Shown one piece after another: positions 44,401-51,121 of a stretch of 51,121 bases of DNA. How positions within the stretch are numbered: position 1 is the stretch's first letter; the number at the start of each line of letters is the position of its first letter. The stretch lies in NCBI GenBank assembly GCA_002361235.1, contig DESI01000023.1:1-51121 (forward strand), given 5' to 3'. A program made the translations under genes and the position numbers. The DNA comes from Porphyromonadaceae bacterium UBA3318 (GTDB lineage: Bacteria > Bacteroidota > Bacteroidia > Bacteroidales > Muribaculaceae). The notes under the pieces were generated by a model. It saw nothing but the letters and a program-made list of their open reading frames with translations, was not told the DNA's origin and searched no databases.

Positions 44401-47262
44401 CCATTTGCGCTCCAGTGTCTTCTCGCCGTCATTTACCACACAGTATATGTAGCTGTCCTTATAGCTGCTGCCTACCGGCACTCTCAGCGTCTTTTCGCCC
44501 TCGGCCATATAGTATGTGTACTCGGGTACCCACAATGCGGTCTCCACCGGCGGTTTCTTTTCATCGGCGCTCCAGACTATTACTGTAGTTGAATGATTGG
44601 GGCATTCGTCCGTGTCCCTCATATCCTCGCTGAGCGAGAAGGTTATCTTATACTTACCGGGGATAATGGCATTTGTCCCGGGCACGAAAGCCCCCGGAGC
44701 AAACTCACCTTTCTCCACGGTCGCACCCTTGGCATCGGCGATGGTGTAATATATCTTCCTGTCGGCGGGTTTGCCGGTCATGTCGCGCACGGTGACCGTT
44801 CCAAATTTCGCATCGGGTTCCGATTTAAATCTCTCCGGCACATTTGCATCAATGGTATACGCCGCTGCCATGCTGAACATCGTGACCGGCGCCTGACGGG
44901 TCTCGCCGGCGGCATCGGTCACATCCACCTTAAGCGTAAACAGTCCCTTGGCATACGGTGTGCCTTTCAATGTCTCCGTGGGCAGTTCTATCACAAACTT
45001 ACCGTCACCGTCCGTGGTGGTCGTTCCCGTGCACGATTGATTACTCTCGGACAGCCCCCACCACCAGCGACACGGGCTGTACGTTACGATGTATGCCACT
45101 TTCGCTCCGGCCACCGGCATCCCTGAATATGTCCTGGCATCACCTTCTATCTTCAGCACGTCGCCGAGCTTGAAGTTTTCGGTCACCTTGCCGGTCTCTA
45201 CCTTGAATGTCGGGGTCTTGTAGTCGGCAACCTGCACGTTGGTTCCGGCCACTACCCTGCTGTCGGATACCAGCTGGATCACATAACTGCCCAACAGTCC
45301 GTCGGTCGGCACATGGAAGTCGCCCGTCAGTCGTCCGTACGTATCTGTAGTGCCGCGCACCGTGTCGATGGGCTGATAGTTGGCATCGCGCAACACCACT
45401 TCCATCTCCTTGCCGCCGGACTCCTTCATGTCGTTGCCTTTGCGGATGCCGGCCACGGCCACGAACCTGACCGTCTCACCGGGCTTATATATCGACAGGT
45501 CGGTCAGCACCGTACCGAACGGCTGCTCCTTATCCTCCGAACGGCCTCGGCCATACATCCAGTACGACATGTCGCAGAAGCTGTCGCCCCTGCGCACGAA
45601 TACCGAACCGTCGCCTGCAGGCAGCTGCACACAGCCGTTTGCATCGGTAGTGAGGTGCTTCGTCTCCGCAGCGCCCCGGTAAGTCTTTTTGGTCCAGATT
45701 ACTTTGGCACCCTGCACCGGCTGCTGTGTGCGGGCATCCACCACATACAGCCTCTTGACGTTATCGTTCCTGTCCGTTTCCTCGAAATAGCTTATGTCGC
45801 TCACCAGCAGGCGGTGGCCTGACACATCCTTCTGCGAGTTGCGGATTATGCCGCCTTCCTTACCTGTCGAGCTTGCAAACAGCGCATAGTTGCCTGCATC
45901 CATCAGCGGCATCTCCACCTCGGCGGTCGACATGTCGGGGGTGCTTCCCGTCAGCTTTACAGGCACGGTGGTTATGAGCTGGCCTTTCGTCCTGAATGTA
46001 TCGTAATCGATGTTGTTATCGGTCAGCGTGTCAGGGAATTTATATACCATGATATGGAAATCATAGACATTCATGCCCGTCACCTTGCATTTCCATTCTT
46101 CGCCGGGAATCACCACCTGCGGATAGCTAAGTGTGACGCCCTGCGACGTCAGTGTCTCGATGAATGCGCGCACCTCGCCGTTGCCCCGCGCCGTGGGAAA
46201 TGCGTTGTTATAGCGTGTGGCTATTTCAAGAGCCTCGCGGTTACTCTTGTTCGCGGCTGCGCTTCCGGCCTCGTTCTCCTCATCTGTCCGGTCCTCGTCT
46301 ATCCTTGTAAGATCGCGCAGATACGCGCCCACGAAATACGCTCCGTATGCCGTGTTGCCGTATTCCTTGTAGCATTGCTCAAGATACTTCTGTTTCGCTT
46401 CTTTGTTTTCGATATTCTGCCATACGCGGTATGCGAACTCGGAGGCTAACTCTATGTTTCCTTTCTCTTTATTTACCGTCTCGCCCTCACGAAGTAGTTT
46501 CTGCTGCAATTCTCCGCATTTCTGCGCTTCGGTCAGTTCGGTAATGTCGCCGAATCTGAGCGGTTCGATCTTGTCGGCATACACATCTAACGCCTGGGCG
46601 CCGGCAAAACGCACGAAATCGGCCACCGTCATCTTGGAGGCGATGGCGTCCTTGGTATTCTTCAATACGCCTGCCACATCGGCGATGTCGTAGTTTCCGG
46701 CTCCGGCCATTTCCGCAGCGCGTTCCACGCATTGCTGCGTACGGATGGCGAACATATCCTTGCTCCATGCCAGCACGTTATCGGGAAACCGGTCCAACGG
46801 CAGTCTGCGCTGGTTGAAGTTCCATTCGTCAGACTGATATATACTGTTATACAGTTCTGCCTGGGCTATCAACGACATGGCGTTCCATGGTGCCGGCAAG
46901 GTGTTGGCCAACGTGTCGAAGCGCGCTATGTTCTCGTTCACATTCCTTTCGGAATTCACGAGACCGGAGGCCACGCTGAGCTGTATGGCGCCTTGCAGCG
47001 CCCTCTGGCTGTCGCCGCCCTTCAGAGCCTTGGCGTATTCGCTGCGCGCGTTCTTCATCACCGTCTCCGGATACGCGAAATCCGGTACCGCGAATGTGTT
47101 TTTCATGGTCTTTCCCTGGTTATTCTTTTTACCGGTCGTTTGGGTCACTGCGGGTTTCTTCTTTACCGGTGCCGCATAAGCATTGTCGCATACCGGCGCC
47201 CCCATTAAACAAAAAAAGGCGATCGTGGCGAACGCCTTTCTAATGATACCGTATGTTTTCAT
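41488..47262 (-). CDS. Bacterial alpha-2-macroglobulin-like protein, thioester motif absent
   Basis: 1924 residues. A signal peptide (about 1-30, ending NAYA) leads to a helical N-terminal region (about 55-350), then a chain of macroglobulin (MG) domains with the MG2-type block YFEETDRNDNVKRLYVVDARTQQPVQGAKV (core VVDARTQQPVQGAKV). A central A2M domain has AFFMPELTTDGDGVATLDFDVP (core LTTDGDGVATLDF), and an alpha-helical thioester-like domain (about 1370-1700) ends the catalytic region. Where relatives have CxEQ, the sequence near residue 1400 reads PKSDNILSQVDALY, with no Cys and no EQ. It is expected in the periplasm or at the outer membrane; relatives trap proteases, but without the thioester a structural role is as likely. 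A 6-bp GC hairpin lies before it. Confidence 0.9.
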   Translation of the reverse strand: MKTYGIIRKAFATIAFFCLMGAPVCDNAYAAPVKKKPAVTQTTGKKNNQGKTMKNTFAVPDFAYPETVMKNARSEYAKALKGGDSQRALQGAIQLSVASGLVNSERNVNENIARFDTLANTLPAPWNAMSLIAQAELYNSIYQSDEWNFNQRRLPLDRFPDNVLAWSKDMFAIRTQQCVERAAEMAGAGNYDIADVAGVLKNTKDAIASKMTVADFVRFAGAQALDVYADKIEPLRFGDITELTEAQKCGELQQKLLREGETVNKEKGNIELASEFAYRVWQNIENKEAKQKYLEQCYKEYGNTAYGAYFVGAYLRDLTRIDEDRTDEENEAGSAAANKSNREALEIATRYNNAFPTARGNGEVRAFIETLTSQGVTLSYPQVVIPGEEWKCKVTGMNVYDFHIMVYKFPDTLTDNNIDYDTFRTKGQLITTVPVKLTGSTPDMSTAEVEMPLMDAGNYALFASSTGKEGGIIRNSQKDVSGHRLLVSDISYFEETDRNDNVKRLYVVDARTQQPVQGAKVIWTKKTYRGAAETKHLTTDANGCVQLPAGDGSVFVRRGDSFCDMSYWMYGRGRSEDKEQPFGTVLTDLSIYKPGETVRFVAVAGIRKGNDMKESGGKEMEVVLRDANYQPIDTVRGTTDTYGRLTGDFHVPTDGLLGSYVIQLVSDSRVVAGTNVQVADYKTPTFKVETGKVTENFKLGDVLKIEGDARTYSGMPVAGAKVAYIVTYSPCRWWWGLSESNQSCTGTTTTDGDGKFVIELPTETLKGTPYAKGLFTLKVDVTDAAGETRQAPVTMFSMAAAYTIDANVPERFKSEPDAKFGTVTVRDMTGKPADRKIYYTIADAKGATVEKGEFAPGAFVPGTNAIIPGKYKITFSLSEDMRDTDECPNHSTTVIVWSADEKKPPVETALWVPEYTYYMAEGEKTLRVPVGSSYKDSYIYCVVNDGEKTLERKWLKVSDGMTSVKVDAPAADRRIFLHFTGMHDLKVEVCNVVVIPPFQQEKVEISTESFRDRLEPGAKEQWKFGFKIGGKPMANRPVMAVMSNQALNAIAPFEWSFNPASMCSWSTASSISMRQIGSWSTDFYKYARLGGKNYNRFAVPELNTYGYGLYDRWGSGMVLYECVVNEMKMDAAPVELRSSRSAGVKMKQTARVMTEEAADEELAEAEVTEAGAGSADTEEEVRPVECPSAFFMPELTTDGDGVATLDFDVPQFNGTWQLQIAGYDKYMRGGVKMLTAVATKKVMVQMNAPRFLRTGDKAEVSATLFNNSGETLPLAGRIEILNAEGNVLVTEDFGAEETKASGSRTVTIKYNVPDNLSAVTIRAYAIGGNHRDGEGTDVAILPSSTPVIESKPFYAGPGEQVIKADIPANAKDANVTLQYCGNPVWECVTALPDIVTPKSDNILSQVDALYGNAIASGLIKQFPQLGEALKTFAAPENAGDSTLVSHLEKNQNLKVTTLNNTPWVNDAKNETMRMQSLIKYTDTKEAEAAVNAIMNKLREKQNNDGGWSWCDNMPTSEFITARVLLHFAMLKGMGYMPANSMPMLTKAFAYTDKELVKEWERNKRKYISVSQLLNYLYVKSFFPDVKDAGNFGQMRKVAMKEIADGWKNFDIYDKAVAVILEHRSGNKVLSGYILESLRQFATVSPEKGMCFENLRGVWSGWSPLITTAQVLEAYTEVQPEAEAVDRLRQWLLMSKQTQSWSDNRATAEVIHALLSSGSDWTVPSENATVTVGGKEITVPKRAKLTDSFTMTLTPDMVKRGDIKIEKHSAGPAWGGVISQYVAPIEDVKDQSVPQLSIFKNIYTMDGNKAQIADLKTGDKVRVTLTIKCDRDLDYVAVMDSRSACLEPAGQLSGYTSSDGVWYYREVRNEGTNLFIPFLGKGTHVLNYECYVDRAGEYSLGIAQAQSQYAPVITAHSAGMIINVK

Positions 47263-47307
47263 ACCGAATTACAATAGGACCGCGCTGCGGTCAATTAATT
47301 CACTGGA

Positions 47308-47811
47308 TTATTTAGCGCGCATTTGCTGCGCTTTCTGATGCTTGCCGGACTTCATCTTCTGTTTGCGTTTCATGCGCATCTTCATCATGCGCTGATTGAA
47401 TGCGTCCTCGGCCTCCTTCATCTTATACAGCTGCTTGGCGCTCAGAAACTTCTTGAACTTCTCGTTGTAGTTCTTGTCTATTTCCGCGCCCTTTTCCCTG
47501 GCTTGATTCATGGCCTTTACGGCTGCCTCGTAATCGGCATCCGTGGCGGTCTTGTCATTCTTCAGCTTCTTTTCCAGCGCGCGTGTCTCGCGGAACAGCT
47601 GCCAGCGCTCCCGGTCCATCTGCTCGTACAGCGGAGCGAACTTTTCCTTCTGCTCGTCGGTCAGTTCCATCTCCTGGGCTATGTACTTGGTCTTGAACTC
47701 CACCATTTCCTTGTGCATCTCCGCACGGCTTTTCTTCGGCTTGTCCTGCGCATAGCCTGGCAGGACACCCGCCAACAGCGTGATTATCACTATATAGACT
47801 ATCTTCTTCAT
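47308..47811 (-). CDS. Periplasmic LTxxQ (Spy/CpxP-like) protein
   Basis: 167 residues. A signal peptide (about 1-20, LLAGVLPGYAQ) is followed by an all-helical charged body with ELTDEQKEKFAPLYEQM, the LTxxQ-type motif of Spy and CpxP, and a second similar segment FLSAKQLYKMKEAEDAF. The C-terminus is very basic with repeated Met-Lys-Arg. Relatives act as ATP-independent chaperones or stress sensors in the periplasm. The ATG at 47811 starts 1 bp after the stop of the anti-sigma-like gene. In Bacteroidetes this type of gene is often found beside ECF sigma factors, as it is here. Confidence 0.85.
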   Translation of the reverse strand: MKKIVYIVIITLLAGVLPGYAQDKPKKSRAEMHKEMVEFKTKYIAQEMELTDEQKEKFAPLYEQMDRERWQLFRETRALEKKLKNDKTATDADYEAAVKAMNQAREKGAEIDKNYNEKFKKFLSAKQLYKMKEAEDAFNQRMMKMRMKRKQKMKSGKHQKAQQMRAK

Positions 47812-47812
47812 A

Positions 47813-48265
47813 TCATTCCAGATTCTGGTCCGTCGCGCCGGCCTCATTGAAGGCCTCCACGAATTCGTTCATATCGGTGAATTCCGAAAGCACGGCGTCT
47901 TCCGTTTCCATCTCGGACATCAGGCTTGTCGGTATGTAGACGGCATCCTGCTCCACCGCTTTCTCCATCAGCTGCGCATACTGCTCCGGAGGATTGTCCA
48001 GATTCAGCTCCCTACTGGTCATCACGCGGCCGAACACATTCATCATCACCCATATTCCGAGGAACATGGCCGCGAGATACACGTACGGCTTCAGCTTCTG
48101 CCAGCGCGTCATCTCCACATATCGCTGTTCCTGAGGCTGTTCGGACAGCTTGCCCTCAACCTCCGTCATCATCTGCGCAAAATATCCTTCCGGCACTTTC
48201 CACGGGCCTTTGCGCCCGAACCGGTCCAGAAGCATCTGCTCTTCCTTATTTAGTTCTTTCCCCAT
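47813..48265 (-). CDS. Single-span membrane protein, putative anti-sigma factor
   Basis: 150 residues. The cytosolic N-terminal part (1-58) has the KVPEGYFAQMMTEVEGKL stretch, a pattern I associate with small proteins encoded beside ECF sigma factors in Bacteroidetes. One membrane helix follows (about 59-78) and then an acidic periplasmic part (79-150). The layout suits an anti-sigma factor, but there is no zinc-binding HxxxCxxC motif, so the role is inferred from layout and neighbours. It is the first gene of a unit with the LTxxQ protein and the macroglobulin-like protein, and it points away from the sigma factor gene at 48959. Confidence 0.7.
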   Translation of the reverse strand: MGKELNKEEQMLLDRFGRKGPWKVPEGYFAQMMTEVEGKLSEQPQEQRYVEMTRWQKLKPYVYLAAMFLGIWVMMNVFGRVMTSRELNLDNPPEQYAQLMEKAVEQDAVYIPTSLMSEMETEDAVLSEFTDMNEFVEAFNEAGATDQNLE

Positions 48266-48429
48266 CGTTCGTATTCTTTATATCATAAAGACTTTTCGAG
48301 GTCTTTTTGGTTTAATCTAAAAAAATTTTTTACTTCATGTGAACCATTCCCCACGGCTGATGTTATAGAGGTATAAGAAATCGTTTCATGATGTTAGGTT
48401 AGTTCGAAAAAGTATTATGAAAAACACTT

Positions 48430-48461
48430 GAAAGCGGCTGGTTGTGAAACCGGCCGCTTTC
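48430..48461. repeat. 14-bp stem hairpin
   Basis: GAAAGCGGCTGGTT and AACCGGCCGCTTTC (48430-48443 and 48448-48461) pair over 14 bp with one T:G and a 4-nt loop. On the minus strand it is followed by AAGTGTTTTTC, so a minus-strand terminator is possible, though no gene is known to end there. Confidence 0.65.
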
Positions 48462-48548
48462 GTTGCATATATGCTGGTAATTGAACTTTCGCATGTTGGG
48501 ATTATTGGATTATCATAGTCCGGAACTGATAGCACAAGCATATCGATA

Positions 48549-48802
48549 CCTCGGAGAGGTTGTTTCTCAATAACCCCACGATGGCTGCAGGACTCGTCCT
48601 GACAGACTTCGTGGGGAGAACAGCCGTGTATCTCTCAGCTTGGTCGGAGACCATGCCGCTCGCCTTAGCATCGTCACATCTGGCAGTACAAAGACATGGT
48701 CTCCGACCAAGCTGTATCGTGCCGGTAGCCCCCACGAAGGCCAGTGCCAGCTGTAGCTGTCACCGCCCATCGTGGGGTTATTGAGAAACAGCCTCTCCGA
48801 GG
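48549..48802. repeat. 254-bp nested inverted-repeat (foldback) element
   Basis: The outer arms are 36 bp each (48549-48584 and 48767-48802) with one mismatch. Inside lie two more nested pairs: CTTCGTGGGG/CCCCACGAAG (48607-48616 and 48730-48739) and a perfect 20-bp pair (48636-48655 and 48695-48714). The octamer CCCCACGA occurs four times in alternating orientation (48574, 48609, 48730, 48770), so each half can also fold on itself. No transposase, target duplication or reading frame with coding character is visible. It could be a MITE-like element, an invertible segment or a structured RNA. Confidence 0.88.
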
Positions 48803-48958
48803 CAAGCCGGTTCATTGAGGGAGGGAATTCAGGCAGTATCAGTATCTTTTTTGTTAAATTTTCTTAGAAACTGACGCAAGCTCGGATTTTTTATATAATT
48901 TTACGGGATGAACCGGGAATATATAGCCCATAACGGAGTTTATACCCAATAACGGATT

Positions 48959-49519
48959 GTGGCATACAAAGCACCCATAGATGAAGCCAGACTGGTGAGT
49001 GACCTCAAGGAGCCGTCGACGGCCCAGCAGGCATTCCGCACGCTGATGGAGACGTTCTGCGAGCAACTGTATTGGCTTATACGCAAGATGGTCGCGTCGC
49101 ACGATGACGCAAACGACCTGGTGCAGCAATCGTTCATGAAGGTGTGGACCAACATCCACAATTTCCGCGGCGACGCCAAACTGTCGACGTGGCTTTACAA
49201 AATCGCGGTTAACGAAGCTATTAATTTTATAAATAAGGAAAAGCAGCGCAACAGCATCGTGGGTCCTGAGGATTCATACCTGATGTCCACCCTGGAAAGC
49301 GACCCATATTTCGACGGCGACGAGCTCCAGCTCAAACTCCAGAAGGCCATCCTGGCCCTGCCGGAGAAGCAACGGCTCGTGTTCAACATGCGGTATTACG
49401 ACGAAATGAAGTATGAGGAGATTTCCGAAGTGCTCGGCACCTCGGTCGGCGCCCTCAAGGCATCGTACCATCATGCCCTGAAGAAGGTGACAGCCGCAAT
49501 AGAAGCCGAGGACATTTAA
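48959..49519 (+). CDS. ECF-type RNA polymerase sigma factor
   Basis: 186 residues. Region 2 (about 25-92) has ANDLVQQSFMKVWTNIHNFR and STWLYKIAVNEAINF; region 4 (about 125-178) has LPEKQRLVFNMRYYDEMKYEEIS and a helix-turn-helix GTSVGALKASYHHALKKV (core VGALKASYHHALKK). Region 3 is absent, as in group IV sigma factors. The start is GTG 48959 because the in-frame ATG upstream at 48908 is cut off by a TAA stop. Its promoter class and targets are unknown. It is divergent from an anti-sigma-like gene and 50 bp before the transporter gene, with which it may be co-transcribed. Confidence 0.93.
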   Translation: MAYKAPIDEARLVSDLKEPSTAQQAFRTLMETFCEQLYWLIRKMVASHDDANDLVQQSFMKVWTNIHNFRGDAKLSTWLYKIAVNEAINFINKEKQRNSIVGPEDSYLMSTLESDPYFDGDELQLKLQKAILALPEKQRLVFNMRYYDEMKYEEISEVLGTSVGALKASYHHALKKVTAAIEAEDI

Positions 49520-49569
49520 GGCGCTGCAACTGATAGCAACCTGTTGTTTGTTTACTTAGCATCTGATTA

Positions 49570-51048
49570 ATGAACACACCTGACGTTCAGACTTCGCAGT
49601 CTACCGTTTCAACCGCCGCGCCCCTGCGCCGTCTTGGCATCGGAGGCCTCTCGGCCATCGTATTCAGCATGATGGTCGGCTCCGGCATCTTCAATATCCC
49701 GCAGAACATCGGCTCCGAAGCCGGTCTCGTCCCCTGCCTCGTGGCATGGATCGTCACGGCCGTGGCAATGCTCTCGCTGCTGTACACCTTCCGCCAGCTG
49801 TCAACCAAACGCCCCGAGCTCAACGCCGGCATCTACCAGTACGCACTGGCCGGATTCGGCAACTACGCCGGTTTCAACATGGCCTGGGGCTACTGGCTGT
49901 GCGTATGTTTCGCCAACATCGCATACGCCGTCATGCTCAACGACAGCTTCGGTGCCTTCATCCCCGTTTTGCTTGACCACGGATGGGGTCTGGCCATATT
50001 CGGCTCGCTGCTGATATGGCTCATGTACTTCCTGGTGGTCAACGGCATGAAGACGGCAAAGCTGCTGAACAACATCATGACGGTATTCAAGCTGATTCCC
50101 ATAGTGCTTATCATCGTGCTGCTGTTCATCTACTGCAACATGCCGACTATCGAATCCAACCTGTCGGGCGCAGGCGCCGGCACTCCCTTCTGGAGCCAGG
50201 TACGCAACTCCATGATGGTGACCCTGTGGTGCTTCATCGGCATCGAGGGCGCCGTGATGATGTCGGCGCGCGCAAAGCGTCCCAAGGATGTGAGCCGCGC
50301 CGGAGTGCTCGGTTTCTTCTCGGCCTGGATTCTGTATGTCGGCGTCTCGGTACTGGCTTTCGGCATACTGTCGCGTGCCGGACTGTCAGACCTTAAGGAC
50401 CCTTCCGTGGCCTATCTGCTGCGCGGAGTGTCGGGCGAATGGGCCTATTGGTTCGTCATCATATCGGTCATAATCTCCGTACTCGGCTCGTGGGTGTCAT
50501 GGACACTGGTATGCGCGCAGGTCCCCATGGAGGCCGCCCAGGCCGGAATCCTGCCGTCGGTGTTCATGAAACTGAACCGTCACGCCATGCCGGCGTTCGG
50601 ACTCCGCGTGTCCAGCATCGCCATGAACATCTTCCTGTTCATCGTCATCATGTCCGACGACGTCTATATGGCGGCCCTCAACATCACCGGCATGATGATA
50701 CTGCCCTGCTACCTGTTCAGCGCCCTGTATCTGTTCAAATTAGGACTGCACAAGGCCAACGGTCTGCGCCACACCATTCCCGTGGCGTTGCTCTGCATCC
50801 TGTCGTGCCTCTGGATGCTCTATTCCTCAGGTCCCGGACTTATGGCCACCTCGATATTCTACGTGGCCGGCACATTCTATTACTTCAAGTGCGGCCATGA
50901 GAAGAACCGCTACCTCGGCGTCCGGCTCCCCTGGTCGCAATCGTGGCGCCACCACTTCACCATCCCCGAGCTTTGGGTGTTCGTCATCCTCAGCCTCATG
51001 GCCCTCGCCTCCATCATCCTCATCGCCACCGGCATCCTCACATTCTAA
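49570..51048 (+). CDS. APC-family amino acid permease or antiporter
   Basis: 492-residue integral membrane protein with about 12-13 helices. The helix-1 signature GGLSAIVFSMMVGSGIFNIP (cited core MMVGSGIFNIPQNIG) is the substrate-binding unwound region of the APC superfamily. The broken helix 6 is in LWCFIGIEGAVMMSARAKRPKD (core FIGIEGAVMMSARA), where Glu and the small residues are typical of basic amino acid/polyamine antiporters (ArcD/AdiC type). Substrate cannot be fixed from sequence; arginine/ornithine or similar exchange is a guess by family. It follows the sigma factor gene by 50 bp and ends near the right edge of the window. Confidence 0.9.
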   Translation: MNTPDVQTSQSTVSTAAPLRRLGIGGLSAIVFSMMVGSGIFNIPQNIGSEAGLVPCLVAWIVTAVAMLSLLYTFRQLSTKRPELNAGIYQYALAGFGNYAGFNMAWGYWLCVCFANIAYAVMLNDSFGAFIPVLLDHGWGLAIFGSLLIWLMYFLVVNGMKTAKLLNNIMTVFKLIPIVLIIVLLFIYCNMPTIESNLSGAGAGTPFWSQVRNSMMVTLWCFIGIEGAVMMSARAKRPKDVSRAGVLGFFSAWILYVGVSVLAFGILSRAGLSDLKDPSVAYLLRGVSGEWAYWFVIISVIISVLGSWVSWTLVCAQVPMEAAQAGILPSVFMKLNRHAMPAFGLRVSSIAMNIFLFIVIMSDDVYMAALNITGMMILPCYLFSALYLFKLGLHKANGLRHTIPVALLCILSCLWMLYSSGPGLMATSIFYVAGTFYYFKCGHEKNRYLGVRLPWSQSWRHHFTIPELWVFVILSLMALASIILIATGILTF

Positions 51049-51055
51049 CCGAAAT

Positions 51056-51091
51056 CCTGATTCTCCTGATTCTCCCGATTCTCCCGATTCT
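51056..51091. repeat. 9-bp tandem repeat, four copies
   Basis: CCTGATTCT twice, then CCCGATTCT twice, in perfect register directly after the transporter stop codon (51046-51048). It may be prone to slippage; its effect on the downstream gene lies outside the window. Confidence 0.9.
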
Positions 51092-51121
51092 ATCAATTAA
51101 AAAATATTACTGTCCGCTAAA

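Larger units (their letters stand above)
48266..48958. other. 693-bp intergenic region between divergent anti-sigma-like and sigma genes
   Basis: No credible protein gene. It holds an AT-rich leader for the anti-sigma-like gene (48266-48420), a GC-rich hairpin (48430-48461), a 254-bp nested palindromic element (48549-48802) and the AT-rich region before the sigma gene (48803-48958). In the last part TAATTTTA at 48896-48903 is a possible -7 box, but it has no matching -33 box. Confidence 0.75.

Noticed and set aside
48549..48802. Insertion sequence with terminal inverted repeats
   Set aside because: The 36-bp arms look like IS ends, but there is no transposase frame and no clear target duplication, and the interior is itself palindromic.
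48502..48815. Minus-strand reading frames inside the foldback element
   Set aside because: They arise from the palindromic sequence, repeat the same peptide in inverted context and have no plausible start signals.
48896..48903. Promoter call for the ECF sigma gene at TAATTTTA
   Set aside because: No -33 match lies at 19-21 bp upstream; it could be ECF-dependent, but nothing in the sequence decides this.

Overview
The window looks like chromosomal DNA from a Bacteroidales species, most likely Muribaculaceae-like; this is inferred from gene content, not from a search. Supporting features are a GC-rich genome, a recurring Bacteroidetes-type promoter (TTTG or TTG, 19-20 bp, TAnnTTTG), a fused nuoCD, a complex I set without nuoEFG, an epsilon subunit of only 78 residues, an AtpB with an N-terminal domain before the first membrane helix, and several Bacteroidetes-style lipoprotein signals. 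No tRNA, rRNA, CRISPR array, transposase or phage gene was seen. Most genes lie on the minus strand.

Region by region. 1-9.8 kb (minus): a DJ-1/PfpI protein, the flavin transferase ApbE, a patatin fused to an outer-membrane barrel, phosphoserine phosphatase SerB with ACT domains, a Sel1-repeat protein, a DUF349 coiled-coil protein, an exported cyclophilin and a small acidic unknown. 9.8-16.7 kb: a cytidylate-kinase-like protein converging on a BrkB/YihY membrane protein, then RNase P RNA (minus) with its terminator, back to back with a secreted GH2 glycosidase (plus), which converges on an acyl-CoA synthetase. 16.9-21.8 kb (minus): a complete glycogen/alpha-glucan unit (debranching enzyme, GT4, GH57) with a visible promoter and terminator.

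22.0-39.4 kb (minus): 18 genes for complex I and ATP synthase with no sizeable gap. The order of transcription is nuoA-nuoB-nuoCD-nuoH, then atpD-C-B-E-F-H-A-G, then nuoI-J-K-L-M-N. The whole F1Fo operon sits inside the nuo operon, so a proton pump and the enzyme that uses its gradient probably share one promoter at about 39.4 kb. A GC-rich hairpin just after atpE may help to raise c-subunit output.

39.4-51.1 kb: a lipoprotein of unknown function, RNase Z, a 1924-residue alpha-2-macroglobulin-like protein without the thioester motif, an LTxxQ (Spy-like) protein and a single-span anti-sigma-like protein (all minus). A 693-bp spacer holding a 254-bp nested palindromic element follows, then a divergent ECF sigma factor and an APC-family amino-acid transporter (plus).

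The two observations I would follow first are the nuo/atp interleaving and the foldback element at 48.5-48.8 kb.
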